A stretch of 64,000 bases of DNA from Desulfofarcimen acetoxidans DSM 771 (GTDB taxonomy: Bacteria; Bacillota; Desulfotomaculia; Desulfotomaculales; Desulfofarciminaceae), in NCBI RefSeq assembly GCF_000024205.1, contig NC_013216.1, positions 3,162,001 to 3,226,000 on the forward strand. The letters are read 5' to 3'. Below the pieces are notes generated by a model. It saw nothing but the letters and a program-made list of their open reading frames with translations, was not told the origin of the DNA and made no database searches. The position numbers and the translations under genes are program-made. Positions 55,240 through 63,050 of the stretch are shown here, one piece after another; within the stretch, counting starts at the first letter, position 1, and the number at the start of each line of letters is the position of its first letter.

Positions 55240-55974
55240 ATGGGAAGTATGAAAGATATGTTAGAAAATGAAGCGCTTCGTCAAAAAGAGGCTACCCAAA
55301 TAATTATGGAGCGTAAAAATAATATAAACAACATGCTGGAACAGTTTCAAAATGAACGCATGCAAATGAACAATAACCAGATGCTGCTATTCAATAAATA
55401 CCACCATGAACGGATTACTATGGATAAAAAGCGCCAAAAAAGAAATGACCAGGCAACAAAGGATAGAATAAATAGCGTTAAACATATTCATAATTCCGTA
55501 AATAACTTACTTAAAGATTTCCATGAAAATCATATTGATTTGCTGGAATTCCTCCGGCATAGGTTTCAAGTAACAGAACATATTCGAATGAAAAAAACGG
55601 CCGAATTAGAAAAAGCACTTAAACACTATATGGCAGGTATAAAGAAAGATACTACTAATTTGTTAAATGGCTTTCATTTAGAACACAAACATATGAAAAG
55701 ACAGTTAAGAGAAAATATGAATGACTATATTGTACAACTTTTAAGGGATGCAAAGCACGAGCACAAAAAAAGAATGAAATTTCTATCCGAACTTCTTGAC
55801 CTTGATTATAACCCAAATGCTCCCAAACACAAACCAAAAGACAAAGAAAAAGAGATCCATAAACATGATCATAAAAAACATTATCATGAAAAACATTATC
55901 ATGAGAAATACGATCATGAAAAACATGATCATGAAAATTCTTATCCTTATGAACATAACTTCTTTGAAGAATAA
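55240..55974 (+). CDS. GvpC-like coiled-coil protein with His-rich tail
   Basis: A 244-residue, strongly helical protein rich in Lys, Glu, Asn, Met and His. A motif recurs: INNMLEQFQNER (29-40), VNNLLKDFHENH (87-98) and TTNLLNGFHLEH (138-149), spaced 50-60 residues apart. GvpC proteins are repeated amphipathic helices that wrap and stiffen the gas vesicle. The location, 74 nt after gvpA, supports a GvpC-like role, although I cannot align it to classical GvpC. The tail (207-239) is HD/HEK repeats such as HDHKKHYHEKHYHEKYDHEK, probably metal-binding. ATG behind GGGAGG. Confidence 0.65.
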   Translation: MGSMKDMLENEALRQKEATQIIMERKNNINNMLEQFQNERMQMNNNQMLLFNKYHHERITMDKKRQKRNDQATKDRINSVKHIHNSVNNLLKDFHENHIDLLEFLRHRFQVTEHIRMKKTAELEKALKHYMAGIKKDTTNLLNGFHLEHKHMKRQLRENMNDYIVQLLRDAKHEHKKRMKFLSELLDLDYNPNAPKHKPKDKEKEIHKHDHKKHYHEKHYHEKYDHEKHDHENSYPYEHNFFEE

Positions 55975-56045
55975 CTTATCATATTCTTTTTCATGCCCGG
56001 GAAATATAAATAATAAATATTAAATATTAAAAATCAAATACAAAA

Positions 56046-56073
56046 CCCTTCCTGCATTTGGCAGTAGGAAGGT
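56046..56073 (+). terminator. Hairpin between the GvpC-like gene and hfq paralogue
   Basis: CCTTCCTGC (56047-56055) pairs with GCAGTAGGAAGG (56061-56072), with bulged bases, followed by TTTCTGTGTTTT on the plus strand. It may reduce read-through into the Hfq-like gene. Confidence 0.6.
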
Positions 56074-56113
56074 TTCTGTGTTTTATATCATTTTTAAGGA
56101 GTACAAGTCCATT

Positions 56114-56335
56114 ATGAAACCATACGATTTATCAGTACAAAATAAAATTCTGGTGCAGCTCAAAGAGCAGCAGGCATCAATAATTGTATATTTAATCAAC
56201 GGTTACCGTCTGGGCGGTAAGCTAAAGGATTTCGATACATTTACCGTTATTTTAGAGGAAAAAGAAACTCAATATATTGTTTACAAGCATGCCATCTCCA
56301 CGATCATTCCCGAAAAACTGCTCGAAACAGTATAA
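56114..56335 (+). CDS. Hfq-like RNA chaperone in the gas vesicle cluster
   Basis: The start ATG at 56114 (MKPYDLSVQNKILVQLKEQQ) is preceded at some distance by AAGGAG; the frame is open from 56078. The 73-residue protein has the Hfq fold: a short N-terminal helix, Sm1 with YLINGYRLGGKLKDFDTFTV, and Sm2 with YKHAISTIIP, matching the Hfq YKHA signature. It differs from a housekeeping Hfq in having I-V-Y in place of P-V-T-I-F before Sm1. Hfq binds small RNAs and mRNAs. It is at the end of the plus-strand gvp genes and convergent with the XRE regulator. Confidence 0.85.
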   Translation: MKPYDLSVQNKILVQLKEQQASIIVYLINGYRLGGKLKDFDTFTVILEEKETQYIVYKHAISTIIPEKLLETV

Positions 56336-56345
56336 TTCCATTTCA

Positions 56346-57188
56346 TCACCGGAGCTTATACTTTTTAACCCGTGCCAGCATAAACTCCCATTCTAAAAAT
56401 ACACGTTTTTTGAACTCATCCATAAATTCTTCCGGAATTTCTTCAATGTCCCGGTAAGATATTCTTATAGATAAATCCTTAACTAAAAGCTCCACTGTCT
56501 TCTGTTTTACATTAAACTCCTGGGTTTCAGCAATAGACGTAAGGTTAACTATAGTAGAGGTAATTTGACCCAATTCATCGGAATAAAGATTACGCAGCCC
56601 GTTATCACGATCAATCTGAACAGCAATTTGCCTGAACACTCTACCCAAATCCCAAAAAAACCTGTCAATAATTGGCCCGTAATCTTTATCACCATCTAAC
56701 TTCAAAATAATACGCATAATTAATTCCACAAAGGATGTAAGTTCTATAACAGTTTGAGTATATCTATCGTAATCCTCATACACATCCTGAGCCAAACATG
56801 TTTGAACCACCTCAAGTAATTCTAAAATATTGGCAATCTTCTCGCAGGCTTGATAATGTACGGGTCCTACATGCTCACGAAAATTCTGCAATGTTTTATT
56901 ACATTCCTTAAGAATAGAAGTTAATGATTGACGGGCTTGAATAAAACTTTCCTTATTGCCACTTATACCGGTTAGCAAGTAGTCCACTGTAACACCTAAA
57001 TCCGCTGCAAGTCTATTCAAAACAGCAAAACTGGGATTTTTTATTTTCTGCCGTTCAATTAAGCTGAGACTCTGTTTAGTAACTCCTATACGATTTGCTA
57101 CATTTTGCAGGCTATATTTTTTTTTATCCTGCTTCTTTAGTTCCAGTCGCAAGAATCTGATTCTCTCTCCAAAAGTTAAGTTTAGCAT
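56346..57188 (-). CDS. XRE-family transcriptional regulator with long helical C-terminus
   Basis: The open frame reaches 57314, but the likely start is ATG 57188 (MLNLTFGERIRFLRLELKKQ), 6 nt after AAGGGG, giving about 280 residues. The N-terminal HTH is clear: YSLQNVANRIGVTKQSLSLI ... NPSFAVLNRLAADLGVTVDYLL. The remaining ~200 residues are helical with no recognised ligand domain. It follows the CDC48-type gene by about 20 nt, last in the long minus-strand gvp operon. It could regulate gas vesicle synthesis. Confidence 0.82.
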   Translation of the reverse strand: MLNLTFGERIRFLRLELKKQDKKKYSLQNVANRIGVTKQSLSLIERQKIKNPSFAVLNRLAADLGVTVDYLLTGISGNKESFIQARQSLTSILKECNKTLQNFREHVGPVHYQACEKIANILELLEVVQTCLAQDVYEDYDRYTQTVIELTSFVELIMRIILKLDGDKDYGPIIDRFFWDLGRVFRQIAVQIDRDNGLRNLYSDELGQITSTIVNLTSIAETQEFNVKQKTVELLVKDLSIRISYRDIEEIPEEFMDEFKKRVFLEWEFMLARVKKYKLR

Positions 57189-57211
57189 CATTTGCCCCTT
57201 AATAATTTTAT

Positions 57212-59341
57212 CTAATAAGAAGCTGTATTTTGACGATGGTGCCTTATAGCATTCATAAAATGTTCTTTTCTTAATTCTAATTTGGTATCGTCTTTTATGC
57301 CGCTGCGTATACACTCCCTAATTAAATACAGCATGGCATTTTTACATACCAATTCGATATCGGCCCCGGACATATCTTCTGTAAGAGAAGCTAATTCAAC
57401 AAAATTCACACACGAATTAAGAGTACAGCCCTTTGTATGGGTAATAAAAATTTCTTCCCGACCTTTTTTATCGGGTAAAGGTATTTCCAGCAATATATCA
57501 AATCTTCCCGGACGAAGCAGTGCCTCATCAATAATATCTATTCGATTGGTGGCTGCAACTGCGATTACCCCTCGCAGTTCTTCCACACCATCAATTTCGG
57601 TCAACAGTTGACTTACCACTCTGTCCATCACTGCCGAACCTTCGCCGCCAGACTGCCGTCTTGGAGCCAGCGAATCCAATTCATCAAAAAATATGACACA
57701 AGGGCTGACTTGCCTGGCTTTTTTAAATACTTCCCTGACACCCTTTTCCGATTCACCAACCCATTTAGACAAAAGCGCCGGTCCTTTTATGGATATGAAA
57801 TTAGCATTACACTCTGTGGCAATTGCCTTTGCAAGCAGTGTTTTACCGGTACCCGGAGAACCATACAAAATAATTCCCTTAGGTGGAGTAAGACCGGTCT
57901 TTTTGTATAGTTGCTCGTATTTTAAGGGCCACTCAATGGTCTCTATAAGTGTTTGTTTGATCCGGTCAAGCCCCCCTATATCCGTCCAATGAATATTGGG
58001 ATTCTCAACAAACACCTCCCGAATAGCGGAAGGCTCTATTTCCGAATAAGCCTGCAGAAAATGCTCCATTTTGATCTCTAAACACTGAAGCAGCTGATAA
58101 GGTAATTCAACCTGAGAAAAATCAATCTGCGGCAATACGGAACGCAAGGTTGACATAGCTGCTTCCCTGCATAAAGCAGTCAAATCAGCTCCTACAAAAC
58201 CGTGAGTAATCTCGGCCAACCTCGTTAATTCTACATCATCCGCCAGAGGCATACCTCTGGTATGGATCTGAAGTATTTTTAATCTTCCTTTTTTATTCGG
58301 TACTCCGATTTTTATTTCCCGATCAAAGCGGCCCGGACGCCTCAAGGCGGGATCCAGTGCATCCGGAATGTTCGTTGCGCCGATAACAATTATTTCACGG
58401 CGCGCTTCCAATCCGTCCATCAAAGCTAAAAACTGGGCTACTACTCTTTTTTCCACATCCCCGGTTACCTCAGTTCTTTTCGGGGCAATTCCATCCAATT
58501 CATCTAAAAAAATAATACTAGGCGCGTTTTGAGCTGCGCGTTCAAAAATATTTCGTAACTTTGCTTCACTTTCTCCATAAAATTTAGCAATAATCTCCGG
58601 GCCATTAACATGAATAAAATGTGCATCCGTCTCCTCCGCCACTGCCCTGGCGATTAAAGTTTTTCCGGTACCGGGAGGACCGTATAAAAGAACACCCTTG
58701 GGCGGGTCAATACCCAAATGTTCAAACAATTGAGGAAATCTTAAGGGCAACTCAATCATTTCACGTATCCGCTGAACTTCCTGTTCCAATCCACCGATAT
58801 CTTCATAAGATATTTTGTGACCACTTTTCTTTTCACTATTATCATTGTGCTTAATACTAATTTTGGTAGAGTCACGCAGAACTACTGCCCTCTCCGGCTT
58901 GGTTTCCAATACCCTGAAGTCCTGAGCGCTGGCACCAAAAAGATTAACCCGGACCCGATCACCGGCTATCACCGGTTTTCCGTCCAACAAACTGCTTAAA
59001 TAGCCGATATTCTTTTCAAGCATTCTAAAATTTTTATTAAGCGGCGTAATGGTAATACTATCCGCAAAGCCAAGATTTATTTTACTAATCTCGATTTTTT
59101 CTCCCAGCCCGCTTTGCACATTCTCCCTGGTAATACCGTCAATCTGAATTATTCCTTTATAACGTTCCGCTGTAAATGTCGGCATCACCCTTACCACAGT
59201 CACGCGCTGCCCCTTTAATTGAATAATATCCCCGATTTCCACAGCAATTCTTTCAAAATACTCAGGATCAATCCTGGCAATACATCTCCCCACGTCCCTG
59301 GTTAAGGCCTCGGAAATCTTTAAAGTTATTCCGTCTCCCAT
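57212..59341 (-). CDS. CDC48/VAT-type double AAA+ ATPase
   Basis: A 709-residue ATPase with a CDC48-like N domain (1-180; [20 protein letters not shown]), then two AAA+ domains. D1 has [32 protein letters not shown] and arginine finger [11 protein letters not shown]2 has [32 protein letters not shown] and [11 protein letters not shown]. All Walker residues are present. Such ATPases unfold proteins. In several Firmicute and archaeal gas vesicle clusters a related AAA protein (GvpN-like or CDC48) helps assembly; GvpN itself is absent from this window, so this may take its role (inference). Confidence 0.92.
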   Translation of the reverse strand: MGDGITLKISEALTRDVGRCIARIDPEYFERIAVEIGDIIQLKGQRVTVVRVMPTFTAERYKGIIQIDGITRENVQSGLGEKIEISKINLGFADSITITPLNKNFRMLEKNIGYLSSLLDGKPVIAGDRVRVNLFGASAQDFRVLETKPERAVVLRDSTKISIKHNDNSEKKSGHKISYEDIGGLEQEVQRIREMIELPLRFPQLFEHLGIDPPKGVLLYGPPGTGKTLIARAVAEETDAHFIHVNGPEIIAKFYGESEAKLRNIFERAAQNAPSIIFLDELDGIAPKRTEVTGDVEKRVVAQFLALMDGLEARREIIVIGATNIPDALDPALRRPGRFDREIKIGVPNKKGRLKILQIHTRGMPLADDVELTRLAEITHGFVGADLTALCREAAMSTLRSVLPQIDFSQVELPYQLLQCLEIKMEHFLQAYSEIEPSAIREVFVENPNIHWTDIGGLDRIKQTLIETIEWPLKYEQLYKKTGLTPPKGIILYGSPGTGKTLLAKAIATECNANFISIKGPALLSKWVGESEKGVREVFKKARQVSPCVIFFDELDSLAPRRQSGGEGSAVMDRVVSQLLTEIDGVEELRGVIAVAATNRIDIIDEALLRPGRFDILLEIPLPDKKGREEIFITHTKGCTLNSCVNFVELASLTEDMSGADIELVCKNAMLYLIRECIRSGIKDDTKLELRKEHFMNAIRHHRQNTASY

Positions 59342-59379
59342 TACTTTGATTAATCCTCCCAGCAGTAGAATAGGTTAAA

Positions 59380-59910
59380 CTAAACCGGTTCATTTTTTCG
59401 TTCCAGCTTTATTTCCAGGATACCGTTATTGTAGTTATTTACCAATGACTCCGGTATTACCGGAACATTTAGACATACTTCTTTTTCATACTTACGGCCA
59501 TTTTTGATTCCGGTAACTGTTTTGATAAACAATATATTGTCTTTTAACCCGACTTGAATCTCTTTTTCTTGCACACCCGGCATTTCCAATATTACTAATA
59601 CATGATCATCTTCCACAAACACATCGGTGAGGGGCTCGCGAATATCGTCCAGCACCGGACCGGCAGCACCGTCCCGCACGTTACCAAACTGCTCCACCCG
59701 GGGACCGTTTCCTCCCAGCTTAACACTAAAACCATAAACACCTTTAAGCCCGTCTTTCTTGCCTCCCCCGATTTCACCAGTTTGAAAAAACTCATTTTTC
59801 CCTTCCCTGTCCATTCGACTCACTAAATCCAAAAGATTGGCTACTCCCTTAAAAATATTAGAGAAACCTCCCACATTCAAAATATCAAATTCATCGTTTT
59901 TCTTACCCAC
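59380..59910 (-). CDS. gvpH: GvpH-like Hsp20-fold protein
   Basis: I choose the GTG at 59910 (GKKNDEFDILNVGGFSNIFK): GGAGG lies 8 nt upstream, and the frame is otherwise open to 59988 inside the next gene. The 176-residue protein has a C-terminal alpha-crystallin/Hsp20-like domain (LTDVFVEDDHVLVILEMPGV; KDNILFIKTVTG; GILEIKLERKN). The N-terminal part has glycine- and charge-rich segments. GvpH proteins act as chaperones or regulators during gas vesicle formation. Located between the GvpJ-like gene and the AAA+ gene. Confidence 0.85.
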   Translation of the reverse strand: MGKKNDEFDILNVGGFSNIFKGVANLLDLVSRMDREGKNEFFQTGEIGGGKKDGLKGVYGFSVKLGGNGPRVEQFGNVRDGAAGPVLDDIREPLTDVFVEDDHVLVILEMPGVQEKEIQVGLKDNILFIKTVTGIKNGRKYEKEVCLNVPVIPESLVNNYNNGILEIKLERKNEPV

Positions 59911-59933
59911 GTCTATAACCTCCACAGAAGTTT

Positions 59934-60179
59934 TTAGTGCCTGGAAGACCGCAGCCTTCTTTCGGCCAAACGGCTTTCCTGATCCCAATCAATTAATAAG
60001 CCATATTTTTTCATTGTTTCCATACCGGCAATGGCTGCCTTAAGGGTAATTCCAATCAAAGGTACACCCGCTACCGAAATTAAAATATCGGCATTCAATA
60101 ACAGCCCTTTATCCAAAACCCTATCCAGTAAATCAGTTAATGTCGCTCTTTCTTCCCGTATCGGAAGCAAAAATACCAC
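59934..60179 (-). CDS. gvpJ: GvpJ/GvpM-like GvpA-family minor shell protein
   Basis: An 81-residue member of the GvpA family, one of the minor subunits that help nucleate vesicles. The signature is LTDLLDRVLDKGLLLNADIL, ISVAGVPLIGITLKAAIAGM, then ETMKKYGLL. Charged residues differ from GvpA (for example no AWAR), so it is not the main shell protein. Starts available are a GTG (60179) and a TTG five codons on; GAGAGG lies just upstream. It follows gvpL by 11 nt and overlaps neither neighbour. Confidence 0.87.
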   Translation of the reverse strand: MVFLLPIREERATLTDLLDRVLDKGLLLNADILISVAGVPLIGITLKAAIAGMETMKKYGLLIDWDQESRLAERRLRSSRH

Positions 60180-60190
60180 CTCTCTCGATC

Positions 60191-60970
60191 TTACACAAAA
60201 CTATATGCGGGCCAGGGGCCACTAAATTTAATTTTAATAGCAATATCATTGCTTTTAATTTTCTCCAACACATCACCTAACACTTCAACCTCATTGTCAC
60301 CGGCCAGGCAAACAAGGTTAATAATCATAATCTCATTACGCCCCGCCTGTTTTAGTTTACACAGCTTACACTCGCTTACAACACTGCTAATTTCATGATA
60401 AAATTGGCGGCAATAACTGTCAGCACGATTTGCCATCAGTTCCCCTATTTTTTTATTGATCTTCTCCTGAACAAAATAGGCCTTTCCCTTCGCACTTCCT
60501 AATAACTCCACCTGCAATTCCAGAATATCCGATTCTGACTGAAGCAGCGATAATGAAACTTGCTTATCCAAAAATAACTGAACGCTATATTCTTTTTTAC
60601 CCTTTATTTTTCCGAGTTTTAATTTAAAATTGTCATAATTGTCTTCTAACCAATTTACTAATATTTCATGAGAAGATAAATCTTCTTTGCCCTTTACAAT
60701 TGAGTTGAAGGTAAAGGGCAAAACACTGCTATAACAACTGCAGGCTTTATCCACTACCAACTGATGACCTAAAACCCAATCAATTACTTTATTATTGTCG
60801 TCAGAATTATAAGGTTGTTCCGCACAGTCATGTACAACAGCCGCAATATCCCGGTAAACAACGTGATAAACCAAACTACCTTCTACTCCCATGACCTCCG
60901 AAGGCCAATTGCCAGGGTTCTCCCCTATACAATAAATATATTTAGCTTTGCAGTCATCAATTAAATTCAT
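60191..60970 (-). CDS. gvpL: Gas vesicle protein GvpF/GvpL family
   Basis: A 259-residue GvpF/L protein from the ATG at 60970 (MNLIDDCKAKYIYCIGENPG), with AGGTGG 9 nt upstream and a 14-nt overlap with gvpK. GvpF/L proteins are essential for assembly and bind nascent GvpA. The conserved YIYCIGE, YRDIAAVVHD, HQLVVDKACSCYSSVLPFTF and the GPWPAYSFV end are present. It is the most divergent of three GvpF/L paralogues in the operon. Confidence 0.9.
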   Translation of the reverse strand: MNLIDDCKAKYIYCIGENPGNWPSEVMGVEGSLVYHVVYRDIAAVVHDCAEQPYNSDDNNKVIDWVLGHQLVVDKACSCYSSVLPFTFNSIVKGKEDLSSHEILVNWLEDNYDNFKLKLGKIKGKKEYSVQLFLDKQVSLSLLQSESDILELQVELLGSAKGKAYFVQEKINKKIGELMANRADSYCRQFYHEISSVVSECKLCKLKQAGRNEIMIINLVCLAGDNEVEVLGDVLEKIKSNDIAIKIKFSGPWPAYSFV

Positions 60971-61271
60971 TCTCAGCAATCCACCTTTCGGGATTGAAGG
61001 TATCAACTACCTCATTTACTACGTTATCCAAGCCTTCACGAATATTTTGGACAACATTTTGCAAATTGTGCTCCATTTCAATTTCCACCAGTGCCTCTTC
61101 CAGCTCATGAAGGGCGTTTCCCAAACGCTCAATCTCATCTTCCGTTAAGCTGTCACCTTCTATACGTTTTAGTGCCTGAATTTTCAGGGCATCCTTAATT
61201 ATCTCCACCAGAGCAAGCAATAACCCCAGAACTCCCTGCTTTAAACTACCCTCTGAAATATCAATATACAT
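60957..61271 (-). CDS. gvpK: Gas vesicle protein GvpK
   Basis: A 104-residue GvpK starting at ATG 61271 with AAGGGTGG 6 nt upstream. GvpK is an essential minor component. The family pattern is complete: LKQGVLGLLLALVEIIKDAL, KIQALKRIEGDSLTEDEIER and LGNALHELEEALVEIEMEHN. Ends with NPERWIAENEFN. Overlaps gvpL by 14 nt. Confidence 0.95.
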   Translation of the reverse strand: MYIDISEGSLKQGVLGLLLALVEIIKDALKIQALKRIEGDSLTEDEIERLGNALHELEEALVEIEMEHNLQNVVQNIREGLDNVVNEVVDTFNPERWIAENEFN

Positions 61272-61283
61272 TAACAACCACCC

Positions 61284-61655
61284 TTACCGCTGACTGTGTT
61301 CTGTTTCTAATCTCAGCGCCCTGGCGCTGATCCAGCCGCACCAGGGACAGCCTTCATGCAATAACTCATCCCTACCTGATTTCTTACCGCACTCCGGGCA
61401 TATCTCTTTTAGCTGCTTGGCCGCTTCCGATACTTTCTCATTAATCTCCGTACCCGTGGGAAATTGCAAGCCATATTTGGCAGCTGTTTCAAAAGAGGCA
61501 ACAGCCGCCTTTATCTTAATACCCAAAAGCTCTACACCGACTATAGAGACGGAAATATCAGCGTTAATTACTAAACCCTTATCCAAAATACGATCAATAA
61601 CATCTAACAAGGACAGGTTCCCTGTACTTTTTATCGGTCCCATTTGAGGTCCCAT
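61284..61655 (-). CDS. GvpA-family protein with C-terminal zinc ribbon (GvpS/J-like)
   Basis: A 123-residue protein from the ATG at 61655 behind AGGAGG. Residues 14-65 are a GvpA-like domain (LSLLDVIDRILDKGLVINAD, ISVSIVGVELLGIKIKAAVA). After a short helix, four cysteines form a zinc-ribbon pattern: CPEC (86-89) and CPWC (103-106), separated by 13 residues. Standard GvpA, GvpJ, GvpM and GvpS proteins have no such ribbon as far as I know. It may let this shell-like protein bind a partner. Located between gvpO and gvpK. Confidence 0.85.
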   Translation of the reverse strand: MGPQMGPIKSTGNLSLLDVIDRILDKGLVINADISVSIVGVELLGIKIKAAVASFETAAKYGLQFPTGTEINEKVSEAAKQLKEICPECGKKSGRDELLHEGCPWCGWISARALRLETEHSQR

Positions 61656-61657
61656 CA

Positions 61658-61966
61658 CTAGTCCTCCTCATTGTCCAGATGATCTTTGAGCCAGAATGAG
61701 GTTACTTCCAGTTCATCATCTAAAGTAATCAGATAAAGATTTTTATCATGAATTGTCGGCACCCCCTTCATTTCTAAATAGGTATTAACTTGGGTTACCT
61801 GTATTAATCCCTTCCACCCACCTTTACTTCTATTTATCCCCAGAACCACAACTGCTTCCCTTGGTAAATGAAACTCCATTTCAAAGAAGCTGATAATTTT
61901 TTTATGAGCGTCAATCAGCTTAAAGTTACTGTCACTTAGGTCACCGGGCACAACAGTATTATACAT
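61658..61966 (-). CDS. gvpO: Gas vesicle protein GvpO-like
   Basis: A 102-residue protein. GINRSKGGWKGLIQVTQVNT and the following YLEMKGVPTIHDKNLYLITL match the GvpO pattern of a Gly-Gly-Trp segment leading into acidic strands and a final aromatic-rich strand (EVTSFWLKDHLD). GvpO is required for vesicle formation in some clusters, and its exact job is unknown. It ends where the next ribosome binding site begins. Family match is by pattern only. Confidence 0.8.
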   Translation of the reverse strand: MYNTVVPGDLSDSNFKLIDAHKKIISFFEMEFHLPREAVVVLGINRSKGGWKGLIQVTQVNTYLEMKGVPTIHDKNLYLITLDDELEVTSFWLKDHLDNEED

Positions 61967-61972
61967 ATATAC

Positions 61973-62224
61973 TTAAACCTCCTCTTCTTCTGTTTCCATA
62001 GACGCTAACTCATCCAATCTAACCAGCAGTTCTTCCTCTCGCTGTAGGTAATACTCTTCAGTTATCTCCTCCAGCTCCAGTTTTATTTGCAGCTCCATTA
62101 AATCTTGTTTAATCTTCGACTTATCGTAAAGCTCCTGATCAGCTTGCTGCTTTATTTTTTCCGCAATAAACTTAACACCCATTACAGGTCCCAGTATCGG
62201 AGATAATAATAATTTTCCCAGCAA
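61973..62224 (-). CDS. gvpG: Gas vesicle protein GvpG
   Basis: An 83-residue GvpG, a small helical assembly factor. The N-terminal hydrophobic segment LLSPILGPVMGVKFIAEKIK is the family signature (P-x-x-P/G-x-x-G), followed by a charged helix QQADQELYDKSKIKQDLMEL and an acidic end. GvpG usually adjoins gvpF, as here (17-nt gap). Confidence 0.93.
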   Translation of the reverse strand: MLGKLLLSPILGPVMGVKFIAEKIKQQADQELYDKSKIKQDLMELQIKLELEEITEEYYLQREEELLVRLDELASMETEEEEV

Positions 62225-62241
62225 ATAACATCCCAGCTTTC

Positions 62242-62994
62242 TTAAAAATTCACATATAAGGTTACAAAATTATAAGGAGGCAACGGACCAATATATTTAA
62301 AAAGAGCTTGCTCATTAAAAAATTCACCCAATTCATTAACCTTTGCATTAAAATCATCAAGCGAGCTCCGGCTAATTAAAAAATCCGCATTTACAAACAT
62401 TTGATCTCCGTATAAAAAACTCTCTTTTGTCTCTAAAGCAATTTTTTGCAGGGGCTTTAATACCATCTCTTTTTGCTTTTCTTTTTTTCTCAACAATGCC
62501 TGGTTGACCATTTGCCCCAAATCAATCATTTCATAATGAATAGTTTCAGCTGGTTTGCTCTCCAATTTTTTCTTTAGGTTCTTTATTTGTGGATTTTCCT
62601 CCACGATTTCTTGATATACCGTCTTCATATCAGTCCATAAGACTTTTAACCCCATTTGAACTTTTCCCGTTACATTATGCAGCATTGATCGCAATTCAGC
62701 ATAACGTTCCTGCAAAAGAAACTTTTTTACAATTTCTTCATTTTGAGCTACCGTACCAAACCGTACAGGCAAAAGCGGATGGGATACCAATACCTCCTCC
62801 AGAACCTTCTGATGAGCAATGGTGTTTTCTCTGCACACATTATATTTTTCTTCCGATGATTGGCTTACTACAGCAGCAAGTTCTTTATAGTGAACGGTAA
62901 ATACTCCCTCAGGTTCATTTCCTACCGGTCCGGACATAAATGTCAACGGTTCAATAGAATTTATTACACAATAAACATATCTGCCTGTGCTCAT
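62242..62994 (-). CDS. gvpF: Gas vesicle protein GvpF
   Basis: A 250-residue GvpF/L protein, closer to canonical GvpF than the other two. It shows GRYVYCVINS, YKELAAVVSQSSEEKYNVCR, HQKVLEEVLVSHPLLPVRFG (the conserved H-x-x-V/L...PVRFGT segment), then GKVQMGLKVLW. The end FKYIGPLPPYNFVTLYVNF is typical. Neighbours gvpG and the GvpF/L-DnaJ fusion. Confidence 0.95.
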   Translation of the reverse strand: MSTGRYVYCVINSIEPLTFMSGPVGNEPEGVFTVHYKELAAVVSQSSEEKYNVCRENTIAHQKVLEEVLVSHPLLPVRFGTVAQNEEIVKKFLLQERYAELRSMLHNVTGKVQMGLKVLWTDMKTVYQEIVEENPQIKNLKKKLESKPAETIHYEMIDLGQMVNQALLRKKEKQKEMVLKPLQKIALETKESFLYGDQMFVNADFLISRSSLDDFNAKVNELGEFFNEQALFKYIGPLPPYNFVTLYVNF

Positions 62995-63050
62995 TCTAAA
63001 ACCTCATTCTTAGTCAATTTGAAACTTCTCATCCACATCTGAAAGTATTT

